Of a DNA stretch of 64,000 nucleotides, positions 15,590 to 24,986 are shown one piece after another. The DNA comes from Pseudotabrizicola sp051200875 (GTDB lineage: Bacteria; Pseudomonadota; Alphaproteobacteria; Rhodobacterales; Rhodobacteraceae), in contig NZ_CP195191.1 in the NCBI RefSeq assembly GCF_051200875.1, positions 2,728,001 to 2,792,000 of the forward strand. The letters run 5' to 3'. The translations under genes and the position numbers were made by a program. Under the pieces are notes generated by a model. The model searched no databases. It worked only from the letters and a program-made list of their open reading frames with translations, and was not told where the DNA came from. Positions within the stretch are counted from its first letter, which is position 1, and each line of letters opens with the position of its first letter.

Positions 15590-18250
15590 CTACGCACTAT
15601 CCTGGGCCAATTGCTTCAACTCATAGACAAGTCGCAAAGCATCCATTGGTGTCATCTCATCCGGATGACTGTCCCGAAGACGTAATTCAACTTCTGAAGT
15701 TTTAGGTGCAACGGGACGCGGAGCAGGAGTTGGTGGCGCGGCGCGGAACAGCGGCAAATCGTCGATCAGAGCCGCCTGTTTTCCACCTTCCCTTTCACCC
15801 TTCTCCAACGCCTCAAGCACCACCTTGGCACGCTCGACCACAGTTGCCGGCAAGCCGGCAAGGCGTGCCACCTGAACCCCATAACTGCGGTCTGCAGCTC
15901 CTTGCTTTACCTCGTGCAGGAAGACGACTTCACCCTCCCACTCCTTGACCGTTACAGTCGCATTTTCAACGCCCGGAAGCTTTCCGGCCAAAGCGGTCAT
16001 TTCATGATAATGCGTTGCAAAAAGTGCGCGGCAGCGATTGACCTCGTGCAGATGTTCCAACGTGGCCCAAGCGATCGACAAGCCGTCATAGGTTGCCGTG
16101 CCGCGCCCGATCTCGTCCAGAATAACTAGGGCCCGATCGTCTGCCTGATTAAGAATGGCCGCGGTTTCCACCATTTCGACCATGAAGGTCGATCGTCCGC
16201 GCGCAAGGTCATCAGCCGCACCGACGCGGCTGAAAAGTTGGCTTACAAGCCCGATATGTGCAGAGGAAGCTGGCACGAATGATCCGGCCTGAGCCAACAG
16301 AGCTATGAGCGCATTCTGCCGCAGGAAAGTCGACTTACCCGCCATGTTCGGGCCAGTCAGAAGCCAAATCGCAGGAGTATCCGTTTCGGTTAGCGCACAG
16401 TCGTTGGCAACAAATGGCGCGCCGCCTTGCCGCTTCAACGCACGCTCAACGACAGGGTGGCGGCCGCCTTCGACCTTGAAGGCGCGGCTTAGGTCGACAA
16501 CCGGTTCGCACCAGTTTTCCGCAGTAGCCAAATCCGCCCATGCCGCCGATAGATCAATCTCTGCCAAGGCGCGCGCCGCGCCACCAATCGGTCCAGCATG
16601 CTTCAGGACAGACTGCTTCAGGCTATCAAAATGCCGCTTTTCAATCTCAAGAGCGTGGTTTCCAGCGTTAAGGATTCGCGTCTCAATTTCACTTAAGCTC
16701 ACTGTGGTGAAGCGTACCTGACCTGCCGTTGTTTGGCGGTGAATAAACGTCTCTGAAAGCGGCGGAGAAAGCATCTTTTCCGCATGTGTCGATGTGGTCT
16801 CGATGAAATAGCCCAGAACGTTGTTGTGCTTTATCTTAAGGCTTTGGATGCCCGTCTGGTCGATGTAATCCGCTTGCATCCGACCGATAACACTTCGTCC
16901 TTCGTCGCGCAGGCTGCGGGTTTCATCCAGTTCTGGGTCAAATCCTTCTGCCACAAACCCACCATCCCGCGCCAAAAGGGGAGGTTCTGCGACCAATGCT
17001 TCGTCAAGTAGGTTGATCAGGTTTCCATGGCCAACCAAGGCCTGACATACCTCGTAAATCAGTTTGGGTGCGCCGCTGGCCCCCAATCGTTCGCGCAAGA
17101 CTTCTGCTTGTGCCAGGCCGGCCCGAATGGCAGTCAGATCGCGCGGTCCCCCTCGGTCAAGGGCAAGACGGGACAAGGCGCGATCCATATCCGGCACGCG
17201 CCGCAGGGCCTCGCGAAGATCGTTCCGCAGGGTGGCTTGTTCGGTAAGGAATCGTACAGACTGCAAGCGGTCGTGAATTGTGTTCAGATCGCAGGACGGC
17301 GCAGCAAGCCTTCTCTCTAAAAGCCGGGCGCCTGCCGCTGTTACCGTCCGATCAACGGCGGCGATCAAAGATCCCTCGCGACCACCGGACAGGGCTTGCG
17401 CGATTTCCAAATTACGTCTGGTCGATGGGTCGATCTGAATTGTCCCGCCCGCCGCTTCTTTCAAGGGCTGGCGCAGAAAGGGCAATTTCCCGCGCTGGGT
17501 CAGATCCAAGTAATCTACCAGCCCGCCCATTGCGGAAACTTCGGCTCGGCTGAACTGCCCAAAGGCCTCTAGCGAGCCCACGCCGAACAGATCGCAAAGT
17601 CGCTTTTCCCCGCTTGTTGAGTCAAAGCTGCCTCGTGACAAGGGCGTCAGGGCCGCACCCATATCCTCGATCATGGGCGCCAGATCTCTGTCGCGCGCCT
17701 CACTGACCAGAACTTCGCGAGGGGCAAGTCGCGCCAATTCGGGCGCCAAACGGGCCATTGGGCAGGGCATGACGCGGAATTCCCCGGTGGAAATATCGGC
17801 CCATGCGAGCGCTGCCTCGTCCCGAACCTCTGACCAAGCCACCAGAAAATTATGACGCCGCGCTTCTAGAAGTGCATCTTCAGTCAACGTCCCTGGTGTC
17901 ACCAACCGCACGATGTCACGCTTGACGACCGATTTAGCCCCTCGTTTCTTCGCCTCGGCCGGGTCTTCCATTTGCTCGGCAATCGCAACCCGAAATCCCT
18001 TTCGGATCAGAGTCAGCAAGTACCCTTCCGCGGCATGAACAGGTACGCCGCACATCGGGATTGGTTCGCCCAGATGGGTGCCGCGCTTGGTCAATGCAAT
18101 GTCAAGCGCTTCTGCCGCGGCTACTGCATCGTCAAAGAACATTTCGTAGAAATCGCCCATCCGATAGAACAAAAGCGCACCTTCGTGGCCCGCCTTGATC
18201 TCCAGATATTGCGCCATCATCGGCGTCACATTGGCGTCAGAAGTTGACAC
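15590..18250 (-). CDS. mutS: DNA mismatch repair protein MutS
   Basis: MutS recognises base mismatches and recruits MutL. The product has 886 residues from the chosen GTG. It has the N-terminal mismatch-reading motif in 'FYRMGDFYEMF', the connector and lever domains, a C-terminal ABC-type ATPase with Walker A GPNMAGKST, Walker B 'LDEIGRGTATYDG', and a C-terminal helical tail. I chose the GTG at 18250 because a GGGGAG site lies a few bases upstream and the resulting N-terminus fits the family. The longer ORF (to 18517) would run into the divergent glycosyltransferase gene. An ATG at MMAQYLE is a second option. Confidence 0.95.
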   Translation of the reverse strand: MSTSDANVTPMMAQYLEIKAGHEGALLFYRMGDFYEMFFDDAVAAAEALDIALTKRGTHLGEPIPMCGVPVHAAEGYLLTLIRKGFRVAIAEQMEDPAEAKKRGAKSVVKRDIVRLVTPGTLTEDALLEARRHNFLVAWSEVRDEAALAWADISTGEFRVMPCPMARLAPELARLAPREVLVSEARDRDLAPMIEDMGAALTPLSRGSFDSTSGEKRLCDLFGVGSLEAFGQFSRAEVSAMGGLVDYLDLTQRGKLPFLRQPLKEAAGGTIQIDPSTRRNLEIAQALSGGREGSLIAAVDRTVTAAGARLLERRLAAPSCDLNTIHDRLQSVRFLTEQATLRNDLREALRRVPDMDRALSRLALDRGGPRDLTAIRAGLAQAEVLRERLGASGAPKLIYEVCQALVGHGNLINLLDEALVAEPPLLARDGGFVAEGFDPELDETRSLRDEGRSVIGRMQADYIDQTGIQSLKIKHNNVLGYFIETTSTHAEKMLSPPLSETFIHRQTTAGQVRFTTVSLSEIETRILNAGNHALEIEKRHFDSLKQSVLKHAGPIGGAARALAEIDLSAAWADLATAENWCEPVVDLSRAFKVEGGRHPVVERALKRQGGAPFVANDCALTETDTPAIWLLTGPNMAGKSTFLRQNALIALLAQAGSFVPASSAHIGLVSQLFSRVGAADDLARGRSTFMVEMVETAAILNQADDRALVILDEIGRGTATYDGLSIAWATLEHLHEVNRCRALFATHYHEMTALAGKLPGVENATVTVKEWEGEVVFLHEVKQGAADRSYGVQVARLAGLPATVVERAKVVLEALEKGEREGGKQAALIDDLPLFRAAPPTPAPRPVAPKTSEVELRLRDSHPDEMTPMDALRLVYELKQLAQDSA

Positions 18251-18347
18251 GCCACTCTCCCCAACCGTCCGTTGCCCAGACCCTACAAAAGCCTTCCCAC
18301 CTGCGAAAGCCCCCGCGACCAGTAGACCCGCACGAAAGGATTGCCTA

Positions 18348-20123
18348 ATGTTCCCGCAACCGGGCATCAGACCCGAAGGGGTAATGGCAGCAGTGCGCAA
18401 TCGGATCGATTTCTCTCTTCCTCCGGACAACCTTTTCCTCGATCCGTATACCGATCCGGGGATTGCCTTCCTGCAGCAACCGGACTTCATCTGGCGCCCC
18501 GTGGAACCCGGACGCATTTTTGGCTTTTCAGCTTCGGATCACGACAGCATCAGGATCAAAACGGATCGCTTCATTCGCTACACGCGCCTTCACAAGACAT
18601 TTCGCAAGGCCATCGAGTTCAAGACTGCGCTTGTCGAGCTGAAAGAAGCCAGCTTTCGGAAATCCTATTCACTCGTCGCGGAAAAATGCCTTTTGAATGG
18701 ATCGGCGGGCATTCGCCTTTTGAATCGGTACTGCTGGGAAAACGAGACGGCTCCCGACAACCCCGAACACAGGTTGATCCAATATTTCAGCGATCATCAG
18801 AGACGTAACCAGGCCTTGCAACTGCCGGTCTGCGCAGAGCCCCCGCCTGAAGACATCGACTTCGCGATCGAGTGCCGGAATACCTTTAACTTTTATCACT
18901 TTGTCACCGAAACCCTTTGCCACCTTTGTCTTCTGTCGGACATCGACTTTAAGGGGCGTGTCTTTATCCATTTCCCGAATTCGGAAGAAAAGACGCGCAG
19001 CTTCACTTCCGCCTTCATTGAAGCCCTTTTTCCCGAGCTGAAAGGGCGCTTTTTTCTTGAACGAACGCCAAAAGAATACCGGCGCGTTCTAACCGCCTAC
19101 AGCATGTTCAACAGCTTTTACCTATCGCCACCCGAATTGACGGCACCACTCAATGCCTTCGCTCCCTCCGATGAGATGTGGAAAGGCGCAATTGCTTCGC
19201 GTTCGTCACAAGGCGTGCTTTCCATGAATAGTTTGGATAGCAGCCTTCTTCGGCTTCGCGCACGGGCCATGAAGGCGTTGGAGGGGCATAAAAGCAGCCA
19301 TCTGCCCCGCCGCTTTTTCGTCGGGCGTAAACCGGGGGCTGCCCGTCAGCGGACCATGGTAGGTGAGGATCAGCTGGTCGAGCTTCTATCTGCTCTGGGG
19401 TTTGCGACAGTGGCCTTCGAAGACTATTCCCCACTAGACCAGATTGCTCTTATGGCGAATGCAGAAATCATGATCTCGTCACATGGGGCAGGTTTCACAA
19501 ATATGCTCTTTGCCCATCCCGAAGCTTTGGTCATCGAACTGGGAACCCTGCAAACAGCTGTACATCGCTGGGGAGACTTCTGGCCCTTGGCCGTCGCGTC
19601 TGGCTGTCGCTACGTCAGTTTTTTTGCAGATTACAACAAAGACGACCCATTGGTAGATCCCAGCTTTTCCAAGGATGGTATCGTTCCCGTCGCCTTGGGC
19701 CGTCGAGGATTGGGGGAGGTTTTGGCCTTTGTAGCAGCTAGTATCGGTCGTGTTCCAAAACTAACACGCGCCGAAGATGTGGCGCGCCTTGTCCAACAAT
19801 TAAACCGCACGGGGCAGATCGAACAGGCGAATGCGGTCTTGCACCAGCACCAGGATTTACAGTTAGAAAACGCCAAGTTGGCCATTGCTCAGGCCGATCT
19901 TCACAAAGCGATGGGTGAGGGTCATGCTGAGCTGATGGCGCTGACCAACGCTTGGTATGCCGATACCACCAGGTGGCAGACCTTGGTCCAAATCATCTGG
20001 TGCGCACGAAAGGTTTCAAATGCTGACGTCTTGTCCTGGGCGGTGCAGCTTCTTGCCGACGAGTTTCCAGATCGTTGTCTTGATCTGGCAAAGGACCGGG
20101 ATTGGTTGAAAGAGCTTCTGTGA
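18348..20123 (+). CDS. glycosyltransferase family 61 protein (DUF563)
   Basis: This 591-residue protein carries the GT61-type catalytic region. It includes a 'RRFFVGRKPGAARQRTM' segment and the characteristic HGAGFTNMLF motif near residue 385. The C-terminal ~110 residues are helical, with a repeat-like look ('TGQIEQANAVLHQHQDLQ'), possibly TPR-related. GT61 enzymes transfer sugars such as xylose or GlcNAc, but the donor and acceptor here are unknown. The ATG at 18348 follows GAAAGGA. It is divergent from mutS and has no polysaccharide genes beside it. The nearest polysaccharide cluster is 27 kb away. Confidence 0.8.
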   Translation: MFPQPGIRPEGVMAAVRNRIDFSLPPDNLFLDPYTDPGIAFLQQPDFIWRPVEPGRIFGFSASDHDSIRIKTDRFIRYTRLHKTFRKAIEFKTALVELKEASFRKSYSLVAEKCLLNGSAGIRLLNRYCWENETAPDNPEHRLIQYFSDHQRRNQALQLPVCAEPPPEDIDFAIECRNTFNFYHFVTETLCHLCLLSDIDFKGRVFIHFPNSEEKTRSFTSAFIEALFPELKGRFFLERTPKEYRRVLTAYSMFNSFYLSPPELTAPLNAFAPSDEMWKGAIASRSSQGVLSMNSLDSSLLRLRARAMKALEGHKSSHLPRRFFVGRKPGAARQRTMVGEDQLVELLSALGFATVAFEDYSPLDQIALMANAEIMISSHGAGFTNMLFAHPEALVIELGTLQTAVHRWGDFWPLAVASGCRYVSFFADYNKDDPLVDPSFSKDGIVPVALGRRGLGEVLAFVAASIGRVPKLTRAEDVARLVQQLNRTGQIEQANAVLHQHQDLQLENAKLAIAQADLHKAMGEGHAELMALTNAWYADTTRWQTLVQIIWCARKVSNADVLSWAVQLLADEFPDRCLDLAKDRDWLKELL

Positions 20124-20219
20124 CCTGAGCTCCTGAATAGCTGTTTTCTACATGTGGATTGTCTGACAGGGTTTGGCTCGTTATTACGGGCAAAGCAATC
20201 AGCAGGAACATATTGGCCC

Positions 20220-22481
20220 ATGTCCTCCAAAACCCGTGTCACGCCTGAAGAGGCGCTCGCCTATCATTTGGAACCCCGCCCCGGCAAATACGACGTCGTT
20301 GCCTCAACGCCGATGGCGACGCAACGCGACCTTTCGCTGGCCTATTCACCCGGCGTTGCGGTACCTGTCCAAGCCATCGCAGACAATCCGGCGACTGCTT
20401 ATGACTACACTGTCAAAGGCAATATGGTCGCTGTAATCTCGAACGGTACCGCTATCCTTGGTATGGGCAACTTAGGCGCGCTCGCGTCCAAGCCGGTAAT
20501 GGAAGGCAAGGCGGTCCTGTTCAAACGTTTTGCCGATGTAAACGCCATCGATATCGAGCTTGATACAGAAGACCCTGATGAGATCATAAAGGCCGTCAGC
20601 CTAATGGGCCCCACCTTTGGCGGGATCAATCTGGAAGACATCAAGGCACCGGAATGCTTTATCATCGAGCAGCGGCTGAAAGAGATCATGGACATCCCGG
20701 TGTTCCATGACGACCAGCACGGCACGGCCGTGATCTGTGCGGCTGGTTTGCTTAACGCTTTGGAACTCTCTGGCAAGAAAATAGAAAACTGCCGCATCGT
20801 TCTAAACGGTGCCGGTGCGGCCGGTATTGCTTGCCTTGAGCTTTTGAAGTCCATGGGCGCCAAGCATGACAATTGCCTCATGTGTGACACCAAGGGAGTA
20901 ATCTATCAGGGTCGCACCGAGGGAATGAACCAGTGGAAATCGGCTCATGCAGCGCGTACCGATTTGCGCACACTTGAAGAGGCCATGAGGGGCGCCGATG
21001 TGTTTCTTGGCGTTTCCGCCAAGGGCGCTGTGACTCAGGATATGGTTCTGTCGATGGCAGAAAATCCGGTGATTTTTGCTATGGCGAACCCAGATCCGGA
21101 AATCACTCCAGAAGAGGCCCACGCCGTTCGCCCAGATGCCATCGTGGCGACCGGTCGTTCTGATTACCCGAACCAAGTCAATAACGTTCTGGGCTTCCCC
21201 TACTTGTTCCGCGGTGCGTTGGACATTCATGCCCGCGCAATCAACGACGAAATGAAGATCGCTTGCGCGCAGGCGCTTGCGAAACTCGCGCGTGAAGATG
21301 TGCCAGATGAAGTGGCCATGGCTTATGGCCGCAAGCTTTCCTTTGGCCGCGACTACATCATTCCCACGCCCTTTGACCCCCGTCTGATCCATGTGATTCC
21401 GCCGGCTGTTGCTAAAGCTGGGATGGATACGGGCGTTGCACGGCGTCCGATCATTGATCTGCGGGCCTATGAGCAGAACCTGAAATCGCGGATGGACCCA
21501 ACCGCCAGCATCCTGCAAGGCATTCATGCGCGCGCCCGTCAGGCGCAGGCTCGGATGATCTTTGCCGAAGGGGATGATCCGCGTGTTTTGCGTGCCGCCG
21601 TTGCTTATCAGCGCGCTGGGCTTGGCAAGGCCCTCGTCGTTGGCCGCGAAAACGATGTGCGTGAAAAGCTTGAGCAGGCTGGTTTGGCGGATGCGGTGCG
21701 TGAATTGGAAGTGGTGAACGCCGCTAACACCCGCCACCTCGATCAGTACAAGGATTTTCTCTACAACCGCCTGCAACGTCAGGGCTTTGACCGCGAGGAT
21801 ATCCATCGCCTGGCTGCCCGTGACCGACATGTTTTCTCCTCTCTCATGCTGCAGCACGGACATGGTGATGGACTTGTCACCGGAGCCACCCGTAAGTCCG
21901 CGCATGTTTTGTCACTGATCAACCACGTCTTCGATGCAAAAGCTTCAGACGGTGCTGTAGGTGTAACAGCCCTGTTGCATAAAGGGCGGATCGTCCTGAT
22001 CTCGGACACTTTGGTTCAGGAATGGCCAGAACCCGAGGATCTCGCGACCATCGCTATCCGTTCTGCAGATGTCGCACGCAGTCTTGGCCTTGAGCCGCGC
22101 GTGGCCTTTGTAAGCTTTTCGACTTTCGGTTATCCGGTTTCAGAGCGCGCAACGAAGATGCATCAGGCGCCAAGGGTGCTAGACAAAATGCGCGTTGATT
22201 TCGAATATGATGGCGAAATGACTGTTGATGTCGCCTTGAACCATGATCTCATGCGCCGCAACTATCCGTTCTGCCGCCTCACCGGACCGGCCAACATTCT
22301 TGTTGTTCCAGCGCGGCACTCGGCATCAATCTCGGTCAAGCTGATGCAGGAAATGGCCGGTGCCACAGTCATTGGACCAATCTTGACCGGTGTCAAAAAG
22401 CCAATTCAGATCTGCTCGACCAATTCTACGGTCAATGATATCCTGAACATGGCTGTCATGGCTGCCTGCGACATCGCCTGA
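20220..22481 (+). CDS. maeB: NADP-dependent malic enzyme with C-terminal phosphotransacetylase domain
   Basis: MaeB decarboxylates malate to pyruvate with NADP+, linking the TCA cycle to NADPH supply and gluconeogenesis. The 753-residue protein has the malic N-terminal domain ('LAYSPGVAVP', 'GNLGALASKPVMEGKAVLFK'), the NAD-binding domain ('VLNGAGAAGIACLELL'), and from about residue 430 a phosphotransacetylase-like domain. In related enzymes that domain is regulatory and binds acetyl-CoA. I chose the ATG at 20220 as the family-like N-terminus. The upstream ORF start at 20154 adds 22 non-conserved residues. Confidence 0.95.
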   Translation: MSSKTRVTPEEALAYHLEPRPGKYDVVASTPMATQRDLSLAYSPGVAVPVQAIADNPATAYDYTVKGNMVAVISNGTAILGMGNLGALASKPVMEGKAVLFKRFADVNAIDIELDTEDPDEIIKAVSLMGPTFGGINLEDIKAPECFIIEQRLKEIMDIPVFHDDQHGTAVICAAGLLNALELSGKKIENCRIVLNGAGAAGIACLELLKSMGAKHDNCLMCDTKGVIYQGRTEGMNQWKSAHAARTDLRTLEEAMRGADVFLGVSAKGAVTQDMVLSMAENPVIFAMANPDPEITPEEAHAVRPDAIVATGRSDYPNQVNNVLGFPYLFRGALDIHARAINDEMKIACAQALAKLAREDVPDEVAMAYGRKLSFGRDYIIPTPFDPRLIHVIPPAVAKAGMDTGVARRPIIDLRAYEQNLKSRMDPTASILQGIHARARQAQARMIFAEGDDPRVLRAAVAYQRAGLGKALVVGRENDVREKLEQAGLADAVRELEVVNAANTRHLDQYKDFLYNRLQRQGFDREDIHRLAARDRHVFSSLMLQHGHGDGLVTGATRKSAHVLSLINHVFDAKASDGAVGVTALLHKGRIVLISDTLVQEWPEPEDLATIAIRSADVARSLGLEPRVAFVSFSTFGYPVSERATKMHQAPRVLDKMRVDFEYDGEMTVDVALNHDLMRRNYPFCRLTGPANILVVPARHSASISVKLMQEMAGATVIGPILTGVKKPIQICSTNSTVNDILNMAVMAACDIA

Positions 22482-22503
22482 CGAGCGCACTAAAGAATGC
22501 AGA

Positions 22504-22526
22504 GGGTTCGCCTGACCGGCGGACCC
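22504..22526 (+). terminator. possible terminator between maeB and msrA
   Basis: GGGTTCGCC (22504-22512) pairs with GGCGGACCC (22518-22526), with one G-T pair and a 5-base loop. Only a weak ATTAATT follows, so efficiency is doubtful. A second small inverted repeat, CCCATT/AATGGG, lies directly downstream. Confidence 0.4.
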
Positions 22527-22532
22527 ATTAAT

Positions 22533-23201
22533 TCAATGGGCGAAAGCCGCTGCTTTGCCCCACAAATCTTTCACACGCGCGTCTCGTCCACAGGCTTTGC
22601 GATAAAACTTATAGGCATTCTTCTTCTGCTTTGGCCCGGCTCGTGTCAGAACAATCTCGGTGCTGCGATAGTAATCCTGATGGTAGGCTTCAGCCTCCCA
22701 GAACTTTCCAGCGTTCCGTACTGGTGTCACAACTTTCCGTCCAAGGGCGGCCTCTGCCTCTCCAACTGCAGCCTCCGCTGCTGCCTTTTGTGCAGCGTTA
22801 GAGACGAATATTGCTGTCTTGTAGCTGTTTCCGCGATCACAAAACTGCCCGCCAGCGTCTGTCACATCTACAGACCGCAGGAACAAACGCAGGATCTCGG
22901 CATAAGAAATGCTGGCATTATCGAAGGTGATCTTCACCGCCTCCAAGTGTCCTTCGTGATCTTTGTAGGTAGGGTTCTGTGATTTCCCGCCAGTATAACC
23001 GGAGACCACCGATTTCACTCCTGGCACCGATTCAAAATCTGACTCTACACACCAAAAGCAACCGCCCGCTACAATCGCCGTTTCAGTAGCGGCATGACTT
23101 GGGCGAACCGCGGCAATCAGCACAAGAACCAAGATCCCCGCCACCATCGTCATCATTCGAAACATTTTCATACCCACGTCATTTCCGACAAACCTCAACA
23201 T
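22533..23201 (-). CDS. msrA: peptide-methionine (S)-S-oxide reductase MsrA, exported form
   Basis: MsrA reduces methionine-S-sulfoxide in proteins. The catalytic motif GGCFWCVE is at residues 46-53 (Cys48), and 'SGYTGGKSQNPTY' and the C-terminal 'YHQDYY' region are typical. A hydrophobic stretch (about 17-31) ending in 'RPSHA' looks like a signal peptide, so the enzyme probably acts in the periplasm. That is less common than the cytosolic form. Two starts are possible: 23201, with AAAGGG upstream, or 23171 (MKMFRMM), which gives a more standard signal peptide. It is convergent with maeB and divergent from the aminotransferase gene. Confidence 0.93.
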   Translation of the reverse strand: MLRFVGNDVGMKMFRMMTMVAGILVLVLIAAVRPSHAATETAIVAGGCFWCVESDFESVPGVKSVVSGYTGGKSQNPTYKDHEGHLEAVKITFDNASISYAEILRLFLRSVDVTDAGGQFCDRGNSYKTAIFVSNAAQKAAAEAAVGEAEAALGRKVVTPVRNAGKFWEAEAYHQDYYRSTEIVLTRAGPKQKKNAYKFYRKACGRDARVKDLWGKAAAFAH

Positions 23202-23321
23202 GCGCCCACCCTTTCCGTCTATTCACCGTCCTGTGACCTCACCAACTGGTGAAAGCCAAGCATTCCGCCTCTTTCCCTTCGCGCGCTGCCCGCATAGCGT
23301 TACGCCAAACAGGGAAGAAAA

Positions 23322-24224
23322 ATGGCAACAGAACACGTCTCAACCCACCAGTCTGAAGAAGATGCCCGCAATGACCAGATCCTGATCTGGGTGAATGGCG
23401 CGCTGAAACCAAAGGCTCAGGCGCTGGTCAGCGTTTATGATTCCGGCTTTATGCTGGGCGATGGCGTCTGGGAGGGCATCCGCCTTTACAATAACCGTTG
23501 GTCGTTTATCGACGAACATATGGACCGACTGTTCGAGGCCGCAAAAGCGATTGACCTCGACATCGGGCTTACCCGTGACGAAGTCATTTCGGCAGTGTTA
23601 GAGACACAAAAAGCCAATAACATGACAACGGACGCCCATTGCCGCCTGATGGTAACAAGAGGCATCAAGACAAGGCCTTTCCAGCATCCTAAGCTTAGCC
23701 AACAAGGACCGACCGTGGTGATTATCATGGAACATAGTCGGTCAAAAATCCCACGTCCGATCCGGTTGGCAACCGTTCCGCATCTGCGTGGCCTGCCGAT
23801 GACGCAAGATCCAAAACTGAACAGCCATTCCAAGCTTAATTGCATCCTTGCCTGCATCGCGGCCGAAAAAGCCGGTGCAGATGAGGCGCTCATGCTTGAT
23901 GTGCATGGCTTCGTTAATACGACCAATGCCTGCAATTTCTTCATCGTCCGAAAGGGTCAGGTTTGGACCTCGACGGGTGATTACTGCATGAATGGAATCA
24001 CGCGACAGAAGGTGATTGACCTCTGCCGTGCCAATGATATTCCGGTTTTTGAGCGCAATTTCTCGCTTGTTGACACCTATTCCGCAGATGAGGCTTTTCT
24101 CACCGGCACCTTTGGAGCGCAAACACCGGTTGGAATGATCGACGGCCGCCAAATCGGCACAGGCCAAATGGGCCCCATGACCGAACGCCTTCGCGGACTT
24201 TATAAGTCCCTTGTGGGGGCATGA
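23322..24224 (+). CDS. class IV aminotransferase (branched-chain/D-amino acid type)
   Basis: A fold-type IV PLP enzyme of 300 residues. The PLP lysine is Lys171 in 'LNSHSKLNC'. The conserved 'SVYDSGFMLGDGVWEG' segment (from about 37) and 'ADEALMLD...GFVNTTNACNFF' are present. The family includes branched-chain aminotransferases, D-amino acid aminotransferases and aminodeoxychorismate lyase, and the substrate cannot be set by eye. A GGGAAGAA site precedes the ATG. It lies 45 bp before a sulfotransferase gene, and the pair is likely one operon and one pathway. Confidence 0.88.
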   Translation: MATEHVSTHQSEEDARNDQILIWVNGALKPKAQALVSVYDSGFMLGDGVWEGIRLYNNRWSFIDEHMDRLFEAAKAIDLDIGLTRDEVISAVLETQKANNMTTDAHCRLMVTRGIKTRPFQHPKLSQQGPTVVIIMEHSRSKIPRPIRLATVPHLRGLPMTQDPKLNSHSKLNCILACIAAEKAGADEALMLDVHGFVNTTNACNFFIVRKGQVWTSTGDYCMNGITRQKVIDLCRANDIPVFERNFSLVDTYSADEAFLTGTFGAQTPVGMIDGRQIGTGQMGPMTERLRGLYKSLVGA

Positions 24225-24269
24225 ACTTCATCCGTCGGATAAATACCCCTAGCCAAGACAGGAAAACCG

Positions 24270-24986
24270 ATGCGCATCGCCATGTGGTCCGGCCCACGCA
24301 ATCTGTCCACCGCCATGATGTACGCGTTTGCCGCGCGTGGTGATTGCGCGGTCTGGGATGAACCATTCTATGCTGCCTATCTTAAGGCGACAGAAATTAA
24401 TCACCCGATGGCCGCAGAAATTATCGCCGCTGGAGAAACTGATCCTGACAAGGTAGCGAGAGCCTGCTTGGGACCTATTCCGCAGTCGCAGACACTGTTT
24501 TATCAAAAACACATGACTCTTCACATGGTCCCGGCATTTGATCGCAGCTTTATTCGGAAATTGACGAACGTCTTTCTGATCCGCCATCCGGCGCGAGTCA
24601 TCGCCAGTTATTCGCGCAAGCGTGAGAGCCCGACACTGGCCGATATCGGCTTTGTCCAACAGGCGGAGCTTTTTGATCAGGTCACGGATTTTACGGGCAA
24701 ACGCCCTCTCGTCATCGACAGTGCAGATATTCGCGAAAACCCGCGTGAAAAGCTCTCGTTGCTCTGTGCGGCGCTGGGCATCCCCTTTGTAGACGCTATG
24801 TTGCGCTGGCCCGCCGGACCAAAGCCGTATGACGGGGTCTGGGCGCTGCATTGGTACAACGCGGTTCATGCCAGCACCGGGATTGACGAACCCGAGGGGC
24901 CGCTTCCTGTCCTGTCAGGACATGATCAGGACTTGGCAAATCAGGCTTTTACCTACTACGAAAAACTGGCCGCTTACCGACTTTAG
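24270..24986 (+). CDS. sulfotransferase family protein
   Basis: The 238-residue protein has a PAPS-type 5'-phosphosulfate loop in 'MWSGPRNLSTAMM' (residues 5-17) and a 3'-phosphate-binding segment 'FLIRHPARVIASY' (102-114) with the expected Arg and Ser. These are the two hallmarks of sulfotransferases. The acceptor is unknown. It is 45 bp downstream of the class IV aminotransferase and ends with a 4-bp overlap with the convergent SCP2 gene. An AGGAAAACC site precedes the ATG. Confidence 0.82.
   Translation: MRIAMWSGPRNLSTAMMYAFAARGDCAVWDEPFYAAYLKATEINHPMAAEIIAAGETDPDKVARACLGPIPQSQTLFYQKHMTLHMVPAFDRSFIRKLTNVFLIRHPARVIASYSRKRESPTLADIGFVQQAELFDQVTDFTGKRPLVIDSADIRENPREKLSLLCAALGIPFVDAMLRWPAGPKPYDGVWALHWYNAVHASTGIDEPEGPLPVLSGHDQDLANQAFTYYEKLAAYRL

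Noticed and set aside
20802..21905. 367-residue minus-strand open frame
   Set aside because: Antisense to maeB, with no ribosome site or family motif. The plus-strand protein is clearly real.
23239..23252. TCACCAACTGGTGA hairpin between msrA and the aminotransferase gene, considered as a riboswitch or operator
   Set aside because: Only a 5-bp stem with no further conserved elements of any riboswitch class I know. It could be a weak operator but cannot be supported.
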